A DNA stretch of 64,000 nt from Flavobacteriales bacterium (GTDB lineage: Bacteria > Bacteroidota > Bacteroidia > Flavobacteriales_F > PHOS-HE28): the NCBI GenBank assembly GCA_016721005.1, contig JADKJM010000019.1, forward strand, positions 558,001 through 622,000, given 5' to 3'. Under the pieces are notes generated by a model. It was not told where the DNA came from and did no database searches. It saw nothing but the letters and a program-made list of their open reading frames with translations. Positions 42,600 through 50,926 of the stretch are shown one piece after another. Numbering within the stretch: position 1 is the first letter of the stretch; every line of letters begins with the position of its first letter. The position numbers were made by a program, and so were the translations under genes.

Positions 42600-43864
42600 G
42601 CGAGCTTGCGGTGATGGATCGCAGCCTCGGCCTCATCGAGTTTCACGGTCAAGCTGTCGCGCACCTGATCGAACGCGACCTGTTGATCCGCCGGCACTGG
42701 GTCAGCGCTCGGGAAGACTTCACGGCGCGGATCCACCTGCACACCGTTCTTCCAAAAGCGGAAACACACGTGCGGGCCGGTTGCCAATCCGGTGCTACCC
42801 ACCTCGCCGATCACATCTCCCTGTTTCACGCGCTGGCCTTGGCGCGCCAGGATCTTCCGCATGTGGAGGTACTGGGTCGTGTAGGTTCCGTTGTGCCGGA
42901 CCTTCACGAAGTTGCCGTTGCCTCCGGTTCGTCCGGCAACCTCCACCACGCCATCACCCACGCTCAGGATGGGCGTGCCGTAAGGCGCAGCGTAATCCGT
43001 GCCCAAGTGCGCCTTGAACACCTTCTGCACAGGATGCAATCGTCGCTGTGTGAACCCCGATGAAACGCGGCTGAACTTCAGCGGGGCTTTCAGGAAGGCC
43101 TTTCGAAGGTTGTCACCACTGTCGTCGAAGTACCCGGCGTCACGGCCTTCACCGAACCGGAAGGCCGTCTTGTCCACGCCTTCGTTCGTGTACCGCGCGG
43201 CCACGATCTCCGGCATGCCCACGCGCGCACCGTCCACGGTGCGCTCATCGTACACTACGCTGAATACATCACCTTTTTGGATGCGGTAGAAATCCACTGT
43301 CCACGCGAAGATCTCGCTCAATAACACAGCGAGCACCGGATCGGCACCCGCGGTGGACAGGTCGTTATACAACGCACCAGTGACCGCACAGGCGATCTCC
43401 GAACGTCGGATCTCCACTGGTCGGTGTCCAACGGAAACGCTCAGGCTATCATCACGCAGGTCGAACACAACATATTCCACCGGATCGGATTCATAGATGA
43501 AGTAGGCGGGGACGGTTCCTGCTTCCGGAAAGATGAAGGCGTACGGGAACCCGGACCGCAACTTCCGCACATCGAACAACCCCTTCGCACGATCGACCAG
43601 CGCATGGACCGCGGTCATCGGCACACCGTTCCCGCCAAGAAGATCACCGAAGGTGGAACCGGACTTCACGGAACCTTCACGCAGCACGAATCCTTCCATG
43701 GGGATCCCGTAAGCAGAAGGTGCCGGTAAGGGGATGGCCACACTGTCCACGATGATCGGCTCCGCGACGTACTCCTCTCGTGGCTGAACATCCACTCCGA
43801 TCAGCACATACACCGCACCGGCCGCGATCACACCGGCCATCGTCCACTTCATCCATCGTTGCAT
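42590..43864 (-). CDS. M23-family peptidoglycan metallopeptidase
   Basis: This 424-residue envelope protein has an N-terminal membrane anchor (RWMKWTMAGVIAAGAVYVLI) and a periplasmic body. A LysM/opacity-like region (GSTFGDLLGGNGVPMTAVHA) precedes the C-terminal M23 (LytM) domain. That domain has HLGTDYAAPYGTPILSVGDG, NGNFVKVRHNGTYTTQYLHM and ATGPHVCFRFWKNGVQVDP. HLGTDY and the later HxH-like positions (LHM, PHVCF) provide the zinc-site pattern, with the final His of the usual HLH read as PHV. It probably cleaves peptide cross-links in murein. I use ATG 43864; the open frame to 44281 overlaps the divergent flavoprotein gene. Confidence 0.9.
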   Translation of the reverse strand: MQRWMKWTMAGVIAAGAVYVLIGVDVQPREEYVAEPIIVDSVAIPLPAPSAYGIPMEGFVLREGSVKSGSTFGDLLGGNGVPMTAVHALVDRAKGLFDVRKLRSGFPYAFIFPEAGTVPAYFIYESDPVEYVVFDLRDDSLSVSVGHRPVEIRRSEIACAVTGALYNDLSTAGADPVLAVLLSEIFAWTVDFYRIQKGDVFSVVYDERTVDGARVGMPEIVAARYTNEGVDKTAFRFGEGRDAGYFDDSGDNLRKAFLKAPLKFSRVSSGFTQRRLHPVQKVFKAHLGTDYAAPYGTPILSVGDGVVEVAGRTGGNGNFVKVRHNGTYTTQYLHMRKILARQGQRVKQGDVIGEVGSTGLATGPHVCFRFWKNGVQVDPRREVFPSADPVPADQQVAFDQVRDSLTVKLDEAEAAIHHRKLAHF

Positions 43865-43977
43865 GCGCCGCAAATAAGTACAATGTGTGCTTCCGTTCAC
43901 AGGTGGGATCCGGATCATTTCCACGGGACGCTGGTGAGATCCGGATGATCCGTTCGAGCGGCGCAATGGCGCGGCGC

Positions 43978-44014
43978 TACTTTCGGCGCTATGCCAAGCG
44001 CCTCTTATGCGTGA
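43978..44014 (+). promoter_or_regulatory. -7 box followed by a 7-codon upstream ORF
   Basis: TACTTTCG (43978-43985) is followed 5 nt later by ATG 43991. That opens a 7-codon frame (MPSASYA) stopping at 44014, overlapping the real start at 44007. It may be a leader peptide, or a chance frame in a short leader. Confidence 0.4.
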
Positions 44015-45194
44015 GCGAAAGCGTATCGCCATCATCGGTGGCGGACCAGCCGGACTGGTCGCTGCCGATGCGCTGGCACCGCACCACGAAGTGCATGTGT
44101 ATGAGCAAGGCCGATCGGTTGGCCGCAAATTCCTGGTCGCCGGACAAGGTGGCTTCAACCTCACGAATAGCGCTGATGGACCAGCGCTCGCTGCGATGTA
44201 CTCACCAGCGGGCTTTCTGGATGAAGCACTCGGAGCATTCGGATCGAACGCCTTTCGCGAGTGGCTGTCGGAACTCGGCATCGAAACCTATGTGGGCACG
44301 AGCGGTCGCGTGTTCCCAACGAAGGGAACGAAACCGGTCGAGGTACTCAACGCCATGCGTGCGCGATTACTAGAGCGCGGCGTCCACTTCCACTTGGAAC
44401 ACACGTTCGTTGGTTTCGATGAGCACACGAATGCCATCATCGAGCACGATGGCCAACGTTCGAGTCTCACTGCGGACTTTACGATCTTCTCATTGGGAGG
44501 GGCCTCCTGGTCGGTAACCGGATCCACTGGAAAATGGTCTGAACATTTCGCGCAGCTCGGTATCGAGGTCACACCATTCCTCTCTTCGAACTGTGGTGTG
44601 GAGGTTGAATGGCCCGGATCCTTCGCGCGTGACCATGCGGGTAAGCCATTGAAGAACATCGCGGTCTCGGCGGGTGAGCGATCCGTCATTGGCGAGGCTA
44701 CCATCACCCAACACGGTCTGGAAGGCAATGCCATCTATCCGGTGGTTCCGGCGTTGCGTGATGCGATCGCCAACGGTACAGGAGCGCTGTTGTATCTCGA
44801 CCTGAAACCGAACAATACAACGGATCAGTTACTCCAAAAGATCGCGGGCAAGGAGCCGAAGAATTATGCCGCAGCATTGAATCTGGACCGCGCGACCATG
44901 GCGCTTCTGAAAGCCTTCACCACCAAGGAGCGCTTCCATTCACCCTTTGCATTCGTCCAGGACGTGAAGGGTCTCCAACTCACTGTGAACGCACTGCGAC
45001 CGATCGAGGAGGCCATCTCCACCGTCGGTGGAATTCCCACAACGGAACTGGCGCCGGACTTTTCCCTGAAGAGGTACCCGCGCCTCTTCACCGTTGGCGA
45101 AATGGTGGACTGGGATGCACCGACGGGCGGTTTCCTCTTGCAAGGCTGCTACTCCATGGGATGGTACGCCGCGCATGCCATACTTGAACGCTGA
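44007..45194 (+). CDS. BaiN/RdsA-type NAD(P)/FAD-dependent flavoprotein (TIGR03862-like)
   Basis: This 395-residue two-dinucleotide-binding flavoprotein opens with RIAIIGGGPAGLVAADALAP, the FAD-binding GxGxxG motif. VGRKFLVAGQGGFNLTNSAD is characteristic of the HI0933/BaiN family. A substrate domain in the middle (DLKPNNTTDQLLQK) is followed by the C-terminal LFTVGEMVDWDAPTGGFLLQ and GCYSMGWYAAHAI, which complete the FAD fold. Members are annotated as TIGR03862 or BaiN-type; physiological substrates are mostly unknown. The ATG is preceded by a -7 box and a tiny overlapping ORF. Confidence 0.92.
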   Translation: MRERKRIAIIGGGPAGLVAADALAPHHEVHVYEQGRSVGRKFLVAGQGGFNLTNSADGPALAAMYSPAGFLDEALGAFGSNAFREWLSELGIETYVGTSGRVFPTKGTKPVEVLNAMRARLLERGVHFHLEHTFVGFDEHTNAIIEHDGQRSSLTADFTIFSLGGASWSVTGSTGKWSEHFAQLGIEVTPFLSSNCGVEVEWPGSFARDHAGKPLKNIAVSAGERSVIGEATITQHGLEGNAIYPVVPALRDAIANGTGALLYLDLKPNNTTDQLLQKIAGKEPKNYAAALNLDRATMALLKAFTTKERFHSPFAFVQDVKGLQLTVNALRPIEEAISTVGGIPTTELAPDFSLKRYPRLFTVGEMVDWDAPTGGFLLQGCYSMGWYAAHAILER

Positions 45195-45275
45195 CCGGAG
45201 CCCTGCTGGTTCGTTTCTTACAATTCCGAACAGCGCGGCGTTCGCTTCTTGCTTCCGCACTTTCACCCCCGCTCG

Positions 45276-45283
45276 TAAGTTTG
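45276..45283 (+). promoter_or_regulatory. Consensus -7 box for sdh operon
   Basis: TAAGTTTG, an exact TAnnTTTG box, lies 19 nt before ATG 45303. It is the likely promoter for sdhC, sdhA and sdhB. Confidence 0.55.
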
Positions 45284-45302
45284 CGGCGCACAACGCATCA
45301 GC

Positions 45303-45992
45303 ATGGCTCGCCAAGGACTCTTCGGTTCCTCCCTCGTCAAGAAGTATTGGATGGCCCTCACGGGCTTTTTCCTTATCACGTTCCTCGTGGTACACGCCGG
45401 GGTGAACGCGATGATCTTCTGGAACGATGGCGGTGTCACCTTCAACATGGTGGCCCACTTCTTTGGTACGAACATCATCATCCGCACCATGGAGATCGTG
45501 CTTTTCCTGGGGCTTATCGCCCATGTGGTGGACGGCCTGATGCTCTGGCGCCAGAATCGCGCGGCGCGTCCGGTGAAGTACGCGATGGAGAAGGGCAGTG
45601 CGAGCCGCAGTTGGTACAGCGCAAGCATGGGCATACTCGGAACGCTTATCCTTCTCTTCCTGATCGTTCACCTCTGGCATTTCTGGGTGAAGAGCCGCGG
45701 CATCGTCGGAAGTCTCGACGAGTTACCACTTGATCCGGAAGGGCAAGAGAACCTCTTCGCCTTGATGGTGCGGACCTTCGAGAACCCGATCGTGGTGGTG
45801 ATCTATGTGCTGGGCTGCGTCAGTTTGTTCTGGCACCTGCTCCACGGTTTCAAGAGCGCCTTCCAATCGCTTGGTCTGAACCACAAGCGGTACAATCCGA
45901 TCATCGCCGCGTTCGGTGTCGCCTTCAGCATCATCGTTCCGACGCTCTTCGCACTGATGCCGGTGAGCATGTACTTCGGATGGATCCAATGA
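45303..45992 (+). CDS. sdhC: Succinate dehydrogenase cytochrome b subunit
   Basis: This 229-residue membrane anchor has five helices and two-heme cytochrome b features. It begins ARQGLFGSSLVKKYWMALTG and contains FLVVHAGVNAMIFWN, IVLFLGLIAHVVDGLMLWRQ, and SMGILGTLILLFLIVHLWHF. GCVSLFWHLLHGFKSAFQSL follows. The His residues in these helices (VHAG, AHVV, VHLWHF, WHLLHG) are candidate heme ligands. This is the single-subunit (type B) anchor usual in Bacteroidota, linking SdhAB to the menaquinone pool. It heads the sdhC-sdhA-sdhB operon, with 115 bp before sdhA. Confidence 0.95.
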   Translation: MARQGLFGSSLVKKYWMALTGFFLITFLVVHAGVNAMIFWNDGGVTFNMVAHFFGTNIIIRTMEIVLFLGLIAHVVDGLMLWRQNRAARPVKYAMEKGSASRSWYSASMGILGTLILLFLIVHLWHFWVKSRGIVGSLDELPLDPEGQENLFALMVRTFENPIVVVIYVLGCVSLFWHLLHGFKSAFQSLGLNHKRYNPIIAAFGVAFSIIVPTLFALMPVSMYFGWIQ

Positions 45993-46014
45993 AGCCCTCC
46001 ACCCACAAGCCTGC

Positions 46015-46100
46015 CGCTCGTTGCGTGTTGACGGGTTACGTGTTGCGCGTTGAATGCGCGCCAACACGGAACACGAAACACGCTAACTCGTAACGCATTT
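46015..46100. repeat. CGTGTT-rich imperfect hairpin between sdhC and sdhA
   Basis: Left-hand units GTTGCGTGTTGACGGG and TTACGTGTTGCGCGTTG are followed by complementary-looking units AACACGGAACACGAAACACG and TAACTCGTAACGCA. The halves form an imperfect, long hairpin filling most of the sdhC-sdhA gap. The pattern resembles dispersed hairpin repeats seen in other Bacteroidota intergenic regions, but I can see only one copy here. Confidence 0.55.
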
Positions 46101-46107
46101 GCATTCC

Positions 46108-48123
46108 ATGAGCACCCTCGACAGCAAGATCCCTCCCGGCCCCATCGATAAGAAGTGGACCGATCACAAGGGACACATCCGCATCGTAGCACCGTCCAAC
46201 AAGCGCCGCATCGACATCATCGTGGTGGGCACGGGCCTGGCCGGAGGAGCTGCCGCCGCTTCCCTTGCGGAGATGGGCTACAACGTAAAAGCCTTCTGCT
46301 TCCAGGACAGCGCTCGTCGTGCGCACAGCATCGCCGCGCAAGGTGGGATCAACGCCGCGAAGAACTACCAGAACGACGGCGACAGCACCTACCGCCTGTT
46401 CTATGACACCGTGAAGGGCGGCGATTATCGCTCCCGCGAAGCGAACGTGTATCGCTTGGCGGAAGTGAGCGCGAACATCATCGATCAATGCGTGGCGCAA
46501 GGCGTTCCCTTCGCACGCGACTACGGCGGACTGCTGGACAACCGTTCGTTCGGTGGTGTGCAAGTGAGCCGCACCTTCTATGCGCGGGGACAAACAGGAC
46601 AGCAGTTGTTGCTCGGGGCGTACAGCGCGCTGATGCGGCAGGTCGGCAAAGGCGCTGTGCAGATGTTCGACCGCCACGAGATGTTGGACGTAGTGATCGT
46701 GGACGGTAAAGCGCGCGGCATCATCGCGCGCAACCTCATCACCGGCGAGATCGAGCGGCACGGCGCGCATGCGGTGCTGCTATGCACCGGCGGCTACGGC
46801 AACGTGTTCTTCTTGAGCACCAACGCCATGGGCAGCAACGTCACCGCCGCGTGGAAAGCGCACAAGCGCGGAGCCTACTTCGGCAACCCGTGCTACACGC
46901 AGATCCACCCGACGTGCATCCCCGTGAGCGGCACGCACCAGAGCAAGCTCACGCTGATGAGCGAATCGCTCCGCAACGACGGCCGCATTTGGGTGCCGAA
47001 GAACATGGAGGACGCGAAAGCGATCCGCGAAGGCAAGAAGAAAGGAAGCGACATCCCGGAAGCGGATCGTGACTATTACTTGGAACGCCGTTACCCGGCC
47101 TTCGGGAACCTGGTGCCGCGTGACGTGGCGAGCCGTGCTGCTAAGGAGCGTTGCGATGCGGGCTTCGGCGTGAACAAGACCGGTGAAGCAGTGTACCTCG
47201 ACTTCAGCGCCGCGATCCAGCGCTACGGCAAGCAGCAAGCGAACATGCAGAAGGTCGAGAACGCATCGCCGGAGCAGGTCCGCGAGTTGGGCACGGCCGT
47301 CGTGAGCGAGAAGTATGGCAACCTTTTCGACATGTACGAGAACATCGTCGGTGAGGATCCCTACAAACACGCGATGAAGATCTATCCGGCCGTACACTAC
47401 ACCATGGGCGGCCTCTGGGTGGACTACAACCTACAGACCACCGTGCCCGGCCTCTTCTGCTTGGGTGAAGCCAACTTCAGCGATCACGGCGCGAACCGTC
47501 TTGGCGCATCAGCATTGATGCAAGGTCTTGCCGATGGCTACTTCGTGATCCCGTACACCGTGGGGGATTACCTCGCGGATGATATCCGCACTGGACCGAT
47601 CGACACCAAGCGCCCTGAGTTCGATGCCGCTGAGAAGGAGCAGAAGGACCGCATCAACCACTTCCTGAACAACAAGGGCACGAAGCCGGTCGATGACTTC
47701 CATCGCCGACTTGGCAAAGTGATGTGGGACAAATGCGGCATGGCGCGCAACGCGCAAGGCCTAACGGAAGCGGTCACGGAGATCCGCCGGATCCGAGAGG
47801 AGTTCTGGAAGGATGTGCGTGTGCCCGGAACGGCGAACGAGTTCAATCAGGAACTGGAGAAGGCAGGGCGCATAGCCGACTTCCTGGAACTCGGCGAATT
47901 GATGTGCATGGACGCGCTGAACCGCAACGAAAGCTGCGGCGGCCACTTCCGGGAGGAGTCGCAGGAGTTGGATGGCCCGCAGCAGGGCGAAGCAAAACGC
48001 GACGATGAGAACTACGCGTACGTGGCGGCTTGGGAGTGGTTAGGCGAAGCCGGTAAAGCGAATCTGCACAAGGAGCATTTGGAATTCAACGAAGTGAAGC
48101 TGACGCAACGCAGCTACAAATAG
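46108..48123 (+). CDS. sdhA: Succinate dehydrogenase/fumarate reductase flavoprotein subunit
   Basis: This 671-residue catalytic subunit oxidises succinate to fumarate with covalently bound FAD. The FAD motif is IIVVGTGLAGGAAAASLAEM. RRAHSIAAQGGINAAKNYQN contains the His flavinylation region. HPTCIPVSGTHQSKLTLMSE and RNDGRIWVPKN form the substrate pocket. MGGLWVDYNLQTTVPGLFCL and GEANFSDHGANRLGASALMQ close the fold. ATG 46108 is chosen; an in-frame ATG three codons earlier is less likely. Length fits the type B enzyme (SdhA plus Bacteroidota extensions). It acts with SdhC and SdhB in the respiratory chain. Confidence 0.97.
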   Translation: MSTLDSKIPPGPIDKKWTDHKGHIRIVAPSNKRRIDIIVVGTGLAGGAAAASLAEMGYNVKAFCFQDSARRAHSIAAQGGINAAKNYQNDGDSTYRLFYDTVKGGDYRSREANVYRLAEVSANIIDQCVAQGVPFARDYGGLLDNRSFGGVQVSRTFYARGQTGQQLLLGAYSALMRQVGKGAVQMFDRHEMLDVVIVDGKARGIIARNLITGEIERHGAHAVLLCTGGYGNVFFLSTNAMGSNVTAAWKAHKRGAYFGNPCYTQIHPTCIPVSGTHQSKLTLMSESLRNDGRIWVPKNMEDAKAIREGKKKGSDIPEADRDYYLERRYPAFGNLVPRDVASRAAKERCDAGFGVNKTGEAVYLDFSAAIQRYGKQQANMQKVENASPEQVRELGTAVVSEKYGNLFDMYENIVGEDPYKHAMKIYPAVHYTMGGLWVDYNLQTTVPGLFCLGEANFSDHGANRLGASALMQGLADGYFVIPYTVGDYLADDIRTGPIDTKRPEFDAAEKEQKDRINHFLNNKGTKPVDDFHRRLGKVMWDKCGMARNAQGLTEAVTEIRRIREEFWKDVRVPGTANEFNQELEKAGRIADFLELGELMCMDALNRNESCGGHFREESQELDGPQQGEAKRDDENYAYVAAWEWLGEAGKANLHKEHLEFNEVKLTQRSYK

Positions 48124-48157
48124 GCACGCACAGATCCACGATCAACGCACCCGTACC

Positions 48158-48176
48158 GTCGACCCTCCGGGTCGAC
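48158..48176. repeat. Perfect palindrome between sdhA and sdhB
   Basis: GTCGACCC, loop TCC, GGGTCGAC is a perfect 8-bp stem with a 3-nt loop in the 70-bp sdhA-sdhB gap. It could stabilise or partly terminate the operon mRNA, or be a dispersed repeat copy. Confidence 0.7.
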
Positions 48177-48193
48177 ACACAACAGCAAGGCAG

Positions 48194-48952
48194 ATGGGCA
48201 ATATGAAGCTGACACTGAAGATCTGGCGCCAGAACGGCCCGAATGACCAAGGCAAGATCGTCGACTATCCTGTGAGCGATGTCTCCGAGGATATGTCCTT
48301 CCTCGAGATGCTCGATGTGCTGAACGACGATCTCGTGCGCAAGGGAGAGGACCCGATCGCGTTCGATCACGATTGCCGCGAAGGCATCTGCGGCATGTGC
48401 AGCCTCTTCATCAACGGTGAACCGCACGGGCCGGGCCGGGGCATCACCACCTGCCAATTGCACATGCGCATGTTCAAGGATGGGGACACGATCCATGTGG
48501 AGCCATGGCGGAGCGCGGCCTTCCCCGTGATCAAGGATCTCGCCACCAACCGTAGTGCCCTCGATCGCATCCAAGCCGCCGGTGGTTTCGTGAGCGTGAA
48601 CACCAGTGGGAATCTTGTGGATGGCAACGCGCTGCCCATCCCGAAGGATGATGCCGACACGGCCTTCGATGCCGCCACCTGCATCGGTTGCGGTGCGTGC
48701 GTGGCCACCTGTCCGAACGGATCCGCCATGTTGTTCACCGCAGCGAAAGTCTCGCAGCTTTCCTTGCTGCCGCAAGGCAAACCCGAGCGCAAGCGCCGCG
48801 CGCTGGCCATGGTGGAGCAGATGGACAAGGAGGGCTTTGGCAATTGCAGCAACACCGGCGCGTGCGAGGTGGAGTGCCCCAAGGGCATCAGCATCTCGCA
48901 TATCGCCCGCCTGCACCGCGAATACCTGGTGGCGACGGTGACGAAGGAGTGA
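48194..48952 (+). CDS. sdhB: Succinate dehydrogenase/fumarate reductase iron-sulfur subunit
   Basis: This 252-residue protein has three iron-sulfur clusters and passes electrons from SdhA to the quinone. The [2Fe-2S] ligands are in CREGICGMCSLFINGEPHG and TTCQLHM. The [4Fe-4S] ligands are in CIGCGACVATCPNGS. The third cluster uses CSNTGACEVECPKGIS. LKIWRQNGPNDQGKIVDYPV is the N-terminal ferredoxin strand. ATG 48194 is 5 nt from an AAGG site; an ATG three codons later is also possible. Length is normal. It completes the sdhCAB operon. An aminotransferase remnant begins 11 bp after its stop. Confidence 0.97.
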   Translation: MGNMKLTLKIWRQNGPNDQGKIVDYPVSDVSEDMSFLEMLDVLNDDLVRKGEDPIAFDHDCREGICGMCSLFINGEPHGPGRGITTCQLHMRMFKDGDTIHVEPWRSAAFPVIKDLATNRSALDRIQAAGGFVSVNTSGNLVDGNALPIPKDDADTAFDAATCIGCGACVATCPNGSAMLFTAAKVSQLSLLPQGKPERKRRALAMVEQMDKEGFGNCSNTGACEVECPKGISISHIARLHREYLVATVTKE

Positions 48953-48963
48953 TCACAGGTCGC

Positions 48964-49068
48964 ATGCGCCTGAAGAGCAAGCTGCCACACGTCGGCACCA
49001 CCATCTTCACTGTGGTGAGTATGCTGTTCAGCGGAGCACAGGAACCCGGCGCCATCAACCTGAGCCAG
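48964..49068 (+). pseudogene. Truncated 5' fragment of an aminotransferase gene
   Basis: Translated from ATG 48964 this reads LKSKLPHVGTTIFTVVSMLF, then SGAQEPGAINLSQ. That matches the N-terminus of the intact aminotransferase at 49766 (TSKLPRVGTTIFTVMSKLAQ, ECGAINLSQ). By hand alignment about 70 of 84 bases agree over the core (48976-49068 versus 49796-49879), with one 9-bp insertion, and most differences are synonymous. Homology stops just before the PIN gene, so the rest of this copy has been lost. It is a fossil of a diverged aminotransferase gene, not a recent exact duplication. Confidence 0.82.
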
Positions 49069-49084
49069 CGCGCTACATTTGAAC

Positions 49085-49540
49085 ATGCGCCTCTACTTGG
49101 ACACCTCGGTCTTCGGCGGCTACTTCGAGCCTGAGTTCGAGAAGTGGACCAAGCGCATGTTCGAGACCATCATCGAACGAGGTGATACCATTCTTGTCTC
49201 CACAATTGTCTTGGCCGAATTGGAGAACGCTCCACCGCGCGTGAGAGACCTCTTCGTGCGTGAAGTAGCGCCGAGGATGGAAATGATCGAGCGCAGTACT
49301 GAAGCGATCGCCTTGGCTGAGCGTTATGTGGTGGAGAAGGTGATCGGTCGCAGCAGCATGGCCGATTGCCAGCATATCGCCATAGCCACACTCGCCAATG
49401 CCGACGCCTTGGTAAGCTGGAACTTCAAGCACATCGTGAACGTGCCGAGGATCCGTGGCTACAACTCCGTCAACATGCGGATGGGGCACAGGCTGTTGGA
49501 GATCCGTACGCCCATTGAACTCATGAGCCATGGCGAATAG
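49085..49540 (+). CDS. PIN-domain protein, VapC-like toxin candidate
   Basis: This 151-residue PIN-domain protein could be a toxin-type ribonuclease. The first acidic residue is in RLYLDTSVFGGYFEPEFEKW (Asp6). A second is in VSTIVLAELENAPP, and a third in GRSSMADCQHIAIATLANAD. SWNFKHIVNVPRIRGYNSVN is the usual end of the fold. I use ATG 49085; a TTG two codons before is possible. It is followed with an 11-bp overlap by a small basic protein, the usual arrangement for a toxin and antitoxin except that the small gene is here second. It sits between a truncated and an intact aminotransferase. Confidence 0.85.
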   Translation: MRLYLDTSVFGGYFEPEFEKWTKRMFETIIERGDTILVSTIVLAELENAPPRVRDLFVREVAPRMEMIERSTEAIALAERYVVEKVIGRSSMADCQHIAIATLANADALVSWNFKHIVNVPRIRGYNSVNMRMGHRLLEIRTPIELMSHGE

Positions 49541-49769
49541 AACGAAGCAACCATTTCCGGTCCTTGCCGAACTGCGCGCCATCCGGGATCGCATGAGCAA
49601 GGCATTGAACACGATGACGCCAGCGGAACAAGAAGCCCTTCTGGAAAGGGGCTCTGCCTGGTTCCGCAAGGCATTGTCTGCGCGCCGAACGGTTGGATCG
49701 AAGAAGCCTCCAGGTGTAGCAAAGAAGTCGCCCGCCAAGCGCCGCTCAACGACCAAGCAGCGCGCATGA
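49530..49769 (+). CDS. Small basic protein, possible antitoxin of the PIN gene
   Basis: This 79-residue protein overlaps the PIN gene by 11 bp and the aminotransferase start by 4 bp. Residues 8-45 (FPVLAELRAIRDRMSKALNT, then MTPAEQEALLERG) have the R.IRD.MS....MTPEE look of small partners of PIN toxins. The rest (KKPPGVAKKSPAKRRSTTKQ) is a Lys/Arg-rich tail. Context and pattern suggest an antitoxin, but the order toxin-first is unusual and no DNA-binding domain is visible. I do not recognise a named family. Confidence 0.7.
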   Translation: MANRTKQPFPVLAELRAIRDRMSKALNTMTPAEQEALLERGSAWFRKALSARRTVGSKKPPGVAKKSPAKRRSTTKQRA

Positions 49770-50926
49770 TCCGTACCGCCTTCGCACGGCCGACCAGCAA
49801 ACTCCCCCGCGTCGGCACCACCATCTTCACGGTGATGAGCAAGTTGGCACAGGAGTGCGGCGCCATCAATCTGAGCCAAGGCTTTCCTGATTTCCCGATC
49901 GACGCCGAACTGATCGATCTGGTACACGCGGCCATGAAAGCCGGACACAACCAATACGCGCCGATGCCGGGTCTTCCCTCCTTGCGCGAAGCGATCGCGA
50001 GCAAGGTCGAGCGATTGTACGGCCATGCCTATGATCCGGAAACGGAGGTCACTGTGGCGGCCGGCGGCACGCAGGCCATCTTCACAGCATTGGGCGCCGT
50101 CGTTCACCCCGGCGATGAGGTGATCATCATCGATCCCGCTTACGACTGCTATGCACCAACGGTGGAACTCTTCGGCGGCGTACCCGTGCATGTGCGCTTG
50201 GGCAACGACATGAAGTTCGATGCGGATGCGGTGAAGGCGGCGATCACCCCGCGCACACGCATGCTCATGATCAACACGCCACACAATCCGGCGGGGACGA
50301 TCCTTCGCGATGCGGACATGCGGCGGATCGCCGAAATGCTGCGCGGCACCGACATCATCCTGTTGAGCGATGAGGTGTACGAGCACCTTGTCTTCGATGG
50401 CGAGCGGCACGCCTCGGCGATCAACTATCCGGAATTGCGCGAACGCGCTTTTGTGATCTTCAGTTTCGGCAAGGTCTTTCACACCACCGGCTGGAAGATG
50501 GGCTACGCACTCGCGCCGAAAGAGATGATGGCTGAGTTCCGGAAGGTGCACCAGTTCAATGTGTTCAGTGTGAACACGCCGATCCAGCACGCGTTGGCGG
50601 CGTACATGAAGGAGCCAGCGAACTATGAGAACGTACCGGCATTCTACCAAGCCAAGCGCGACCGGTTTGCCGCTGGCATGATGAACTCGCGTTTCAAGCT
50701 GTTGCCCTGCGAGGGTTCCTATTTCCAAACCGCGGATTACAGCGCCATCAGCAACGAAGGTGATCTCGACTTCGCCACGCGCGTTACCAAGGAGTTCGGC
50801 GTGGCTACCATTCCGCTTTCGCCCTTCTACAAGGATCCGCCAACGGATCTGCGTTTGTTGCGCTTCTGCTTCGCGAAGCAGGACGCTACCTTGGATGCGG
50901 CCATCGAGAAGCTATGTCGGATCTAA
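49766..50926 (+). CDS. PLP-dependent aminotransferase, methionine/glutamine type (YbdL-like)
   Basis: This 386-residue fold-type I aminotransferase opens with TSKLPRVGTTIFTVMSKLAQ and AINLSQGFPDFPIDAELID, the YbdL/MtnE-like start. VTVAAGGTQAIFTALGAVVH binds the cofactor phosphate. MLMINTPHNPAGTILRDADM and IILLSDEVYEHLVFDG carry the Asn and Asp for PLP. FSFGKVFHTTGWKMGYALAP has the Schiff-base Lys. LRLLRFCFAKQDATLDAAI ends the fold with the substrate-carboxylate Arg. It overlaps the next gene (omega-amidase-like) by 13 bp, matching the glutamine transaminase plus omega-amidase pathway or methionine salvage. Confidence 0.93.
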   Translation: MIRTAFARPTSKLPRVGTTIFTVMSKLAQECGAINLSQGFPDFPIDAELIDLVHAAMKAGHNQYAPMPGLPSLREAIASKVERLYGHAYDPETEVTVAAGGTQAIFTALGAVVHPGDEVIIIDPAYDCYAPTVELFGGVPVHVRLGNDMKFDADAVKAAITPRTRMLMINTPHNPAGTILRDADMRRIAEMLRGTDIILLSDEVYEHLVFDGERHASAINYPELRERAFVIFSFGKVFHTTGWKMGYALAPKEMMAEFRKVHQFNVFSVNTPIQHALAAYMKEPANYENVPAFYQAKRDRFAAGMMNSRFKLLPCEGSYFQTADYSAISNEGDLDFATRVTKEFGVATIPLSPFYKDPPTDLRLLRFCFAKQDATLDAAIEKLCRI

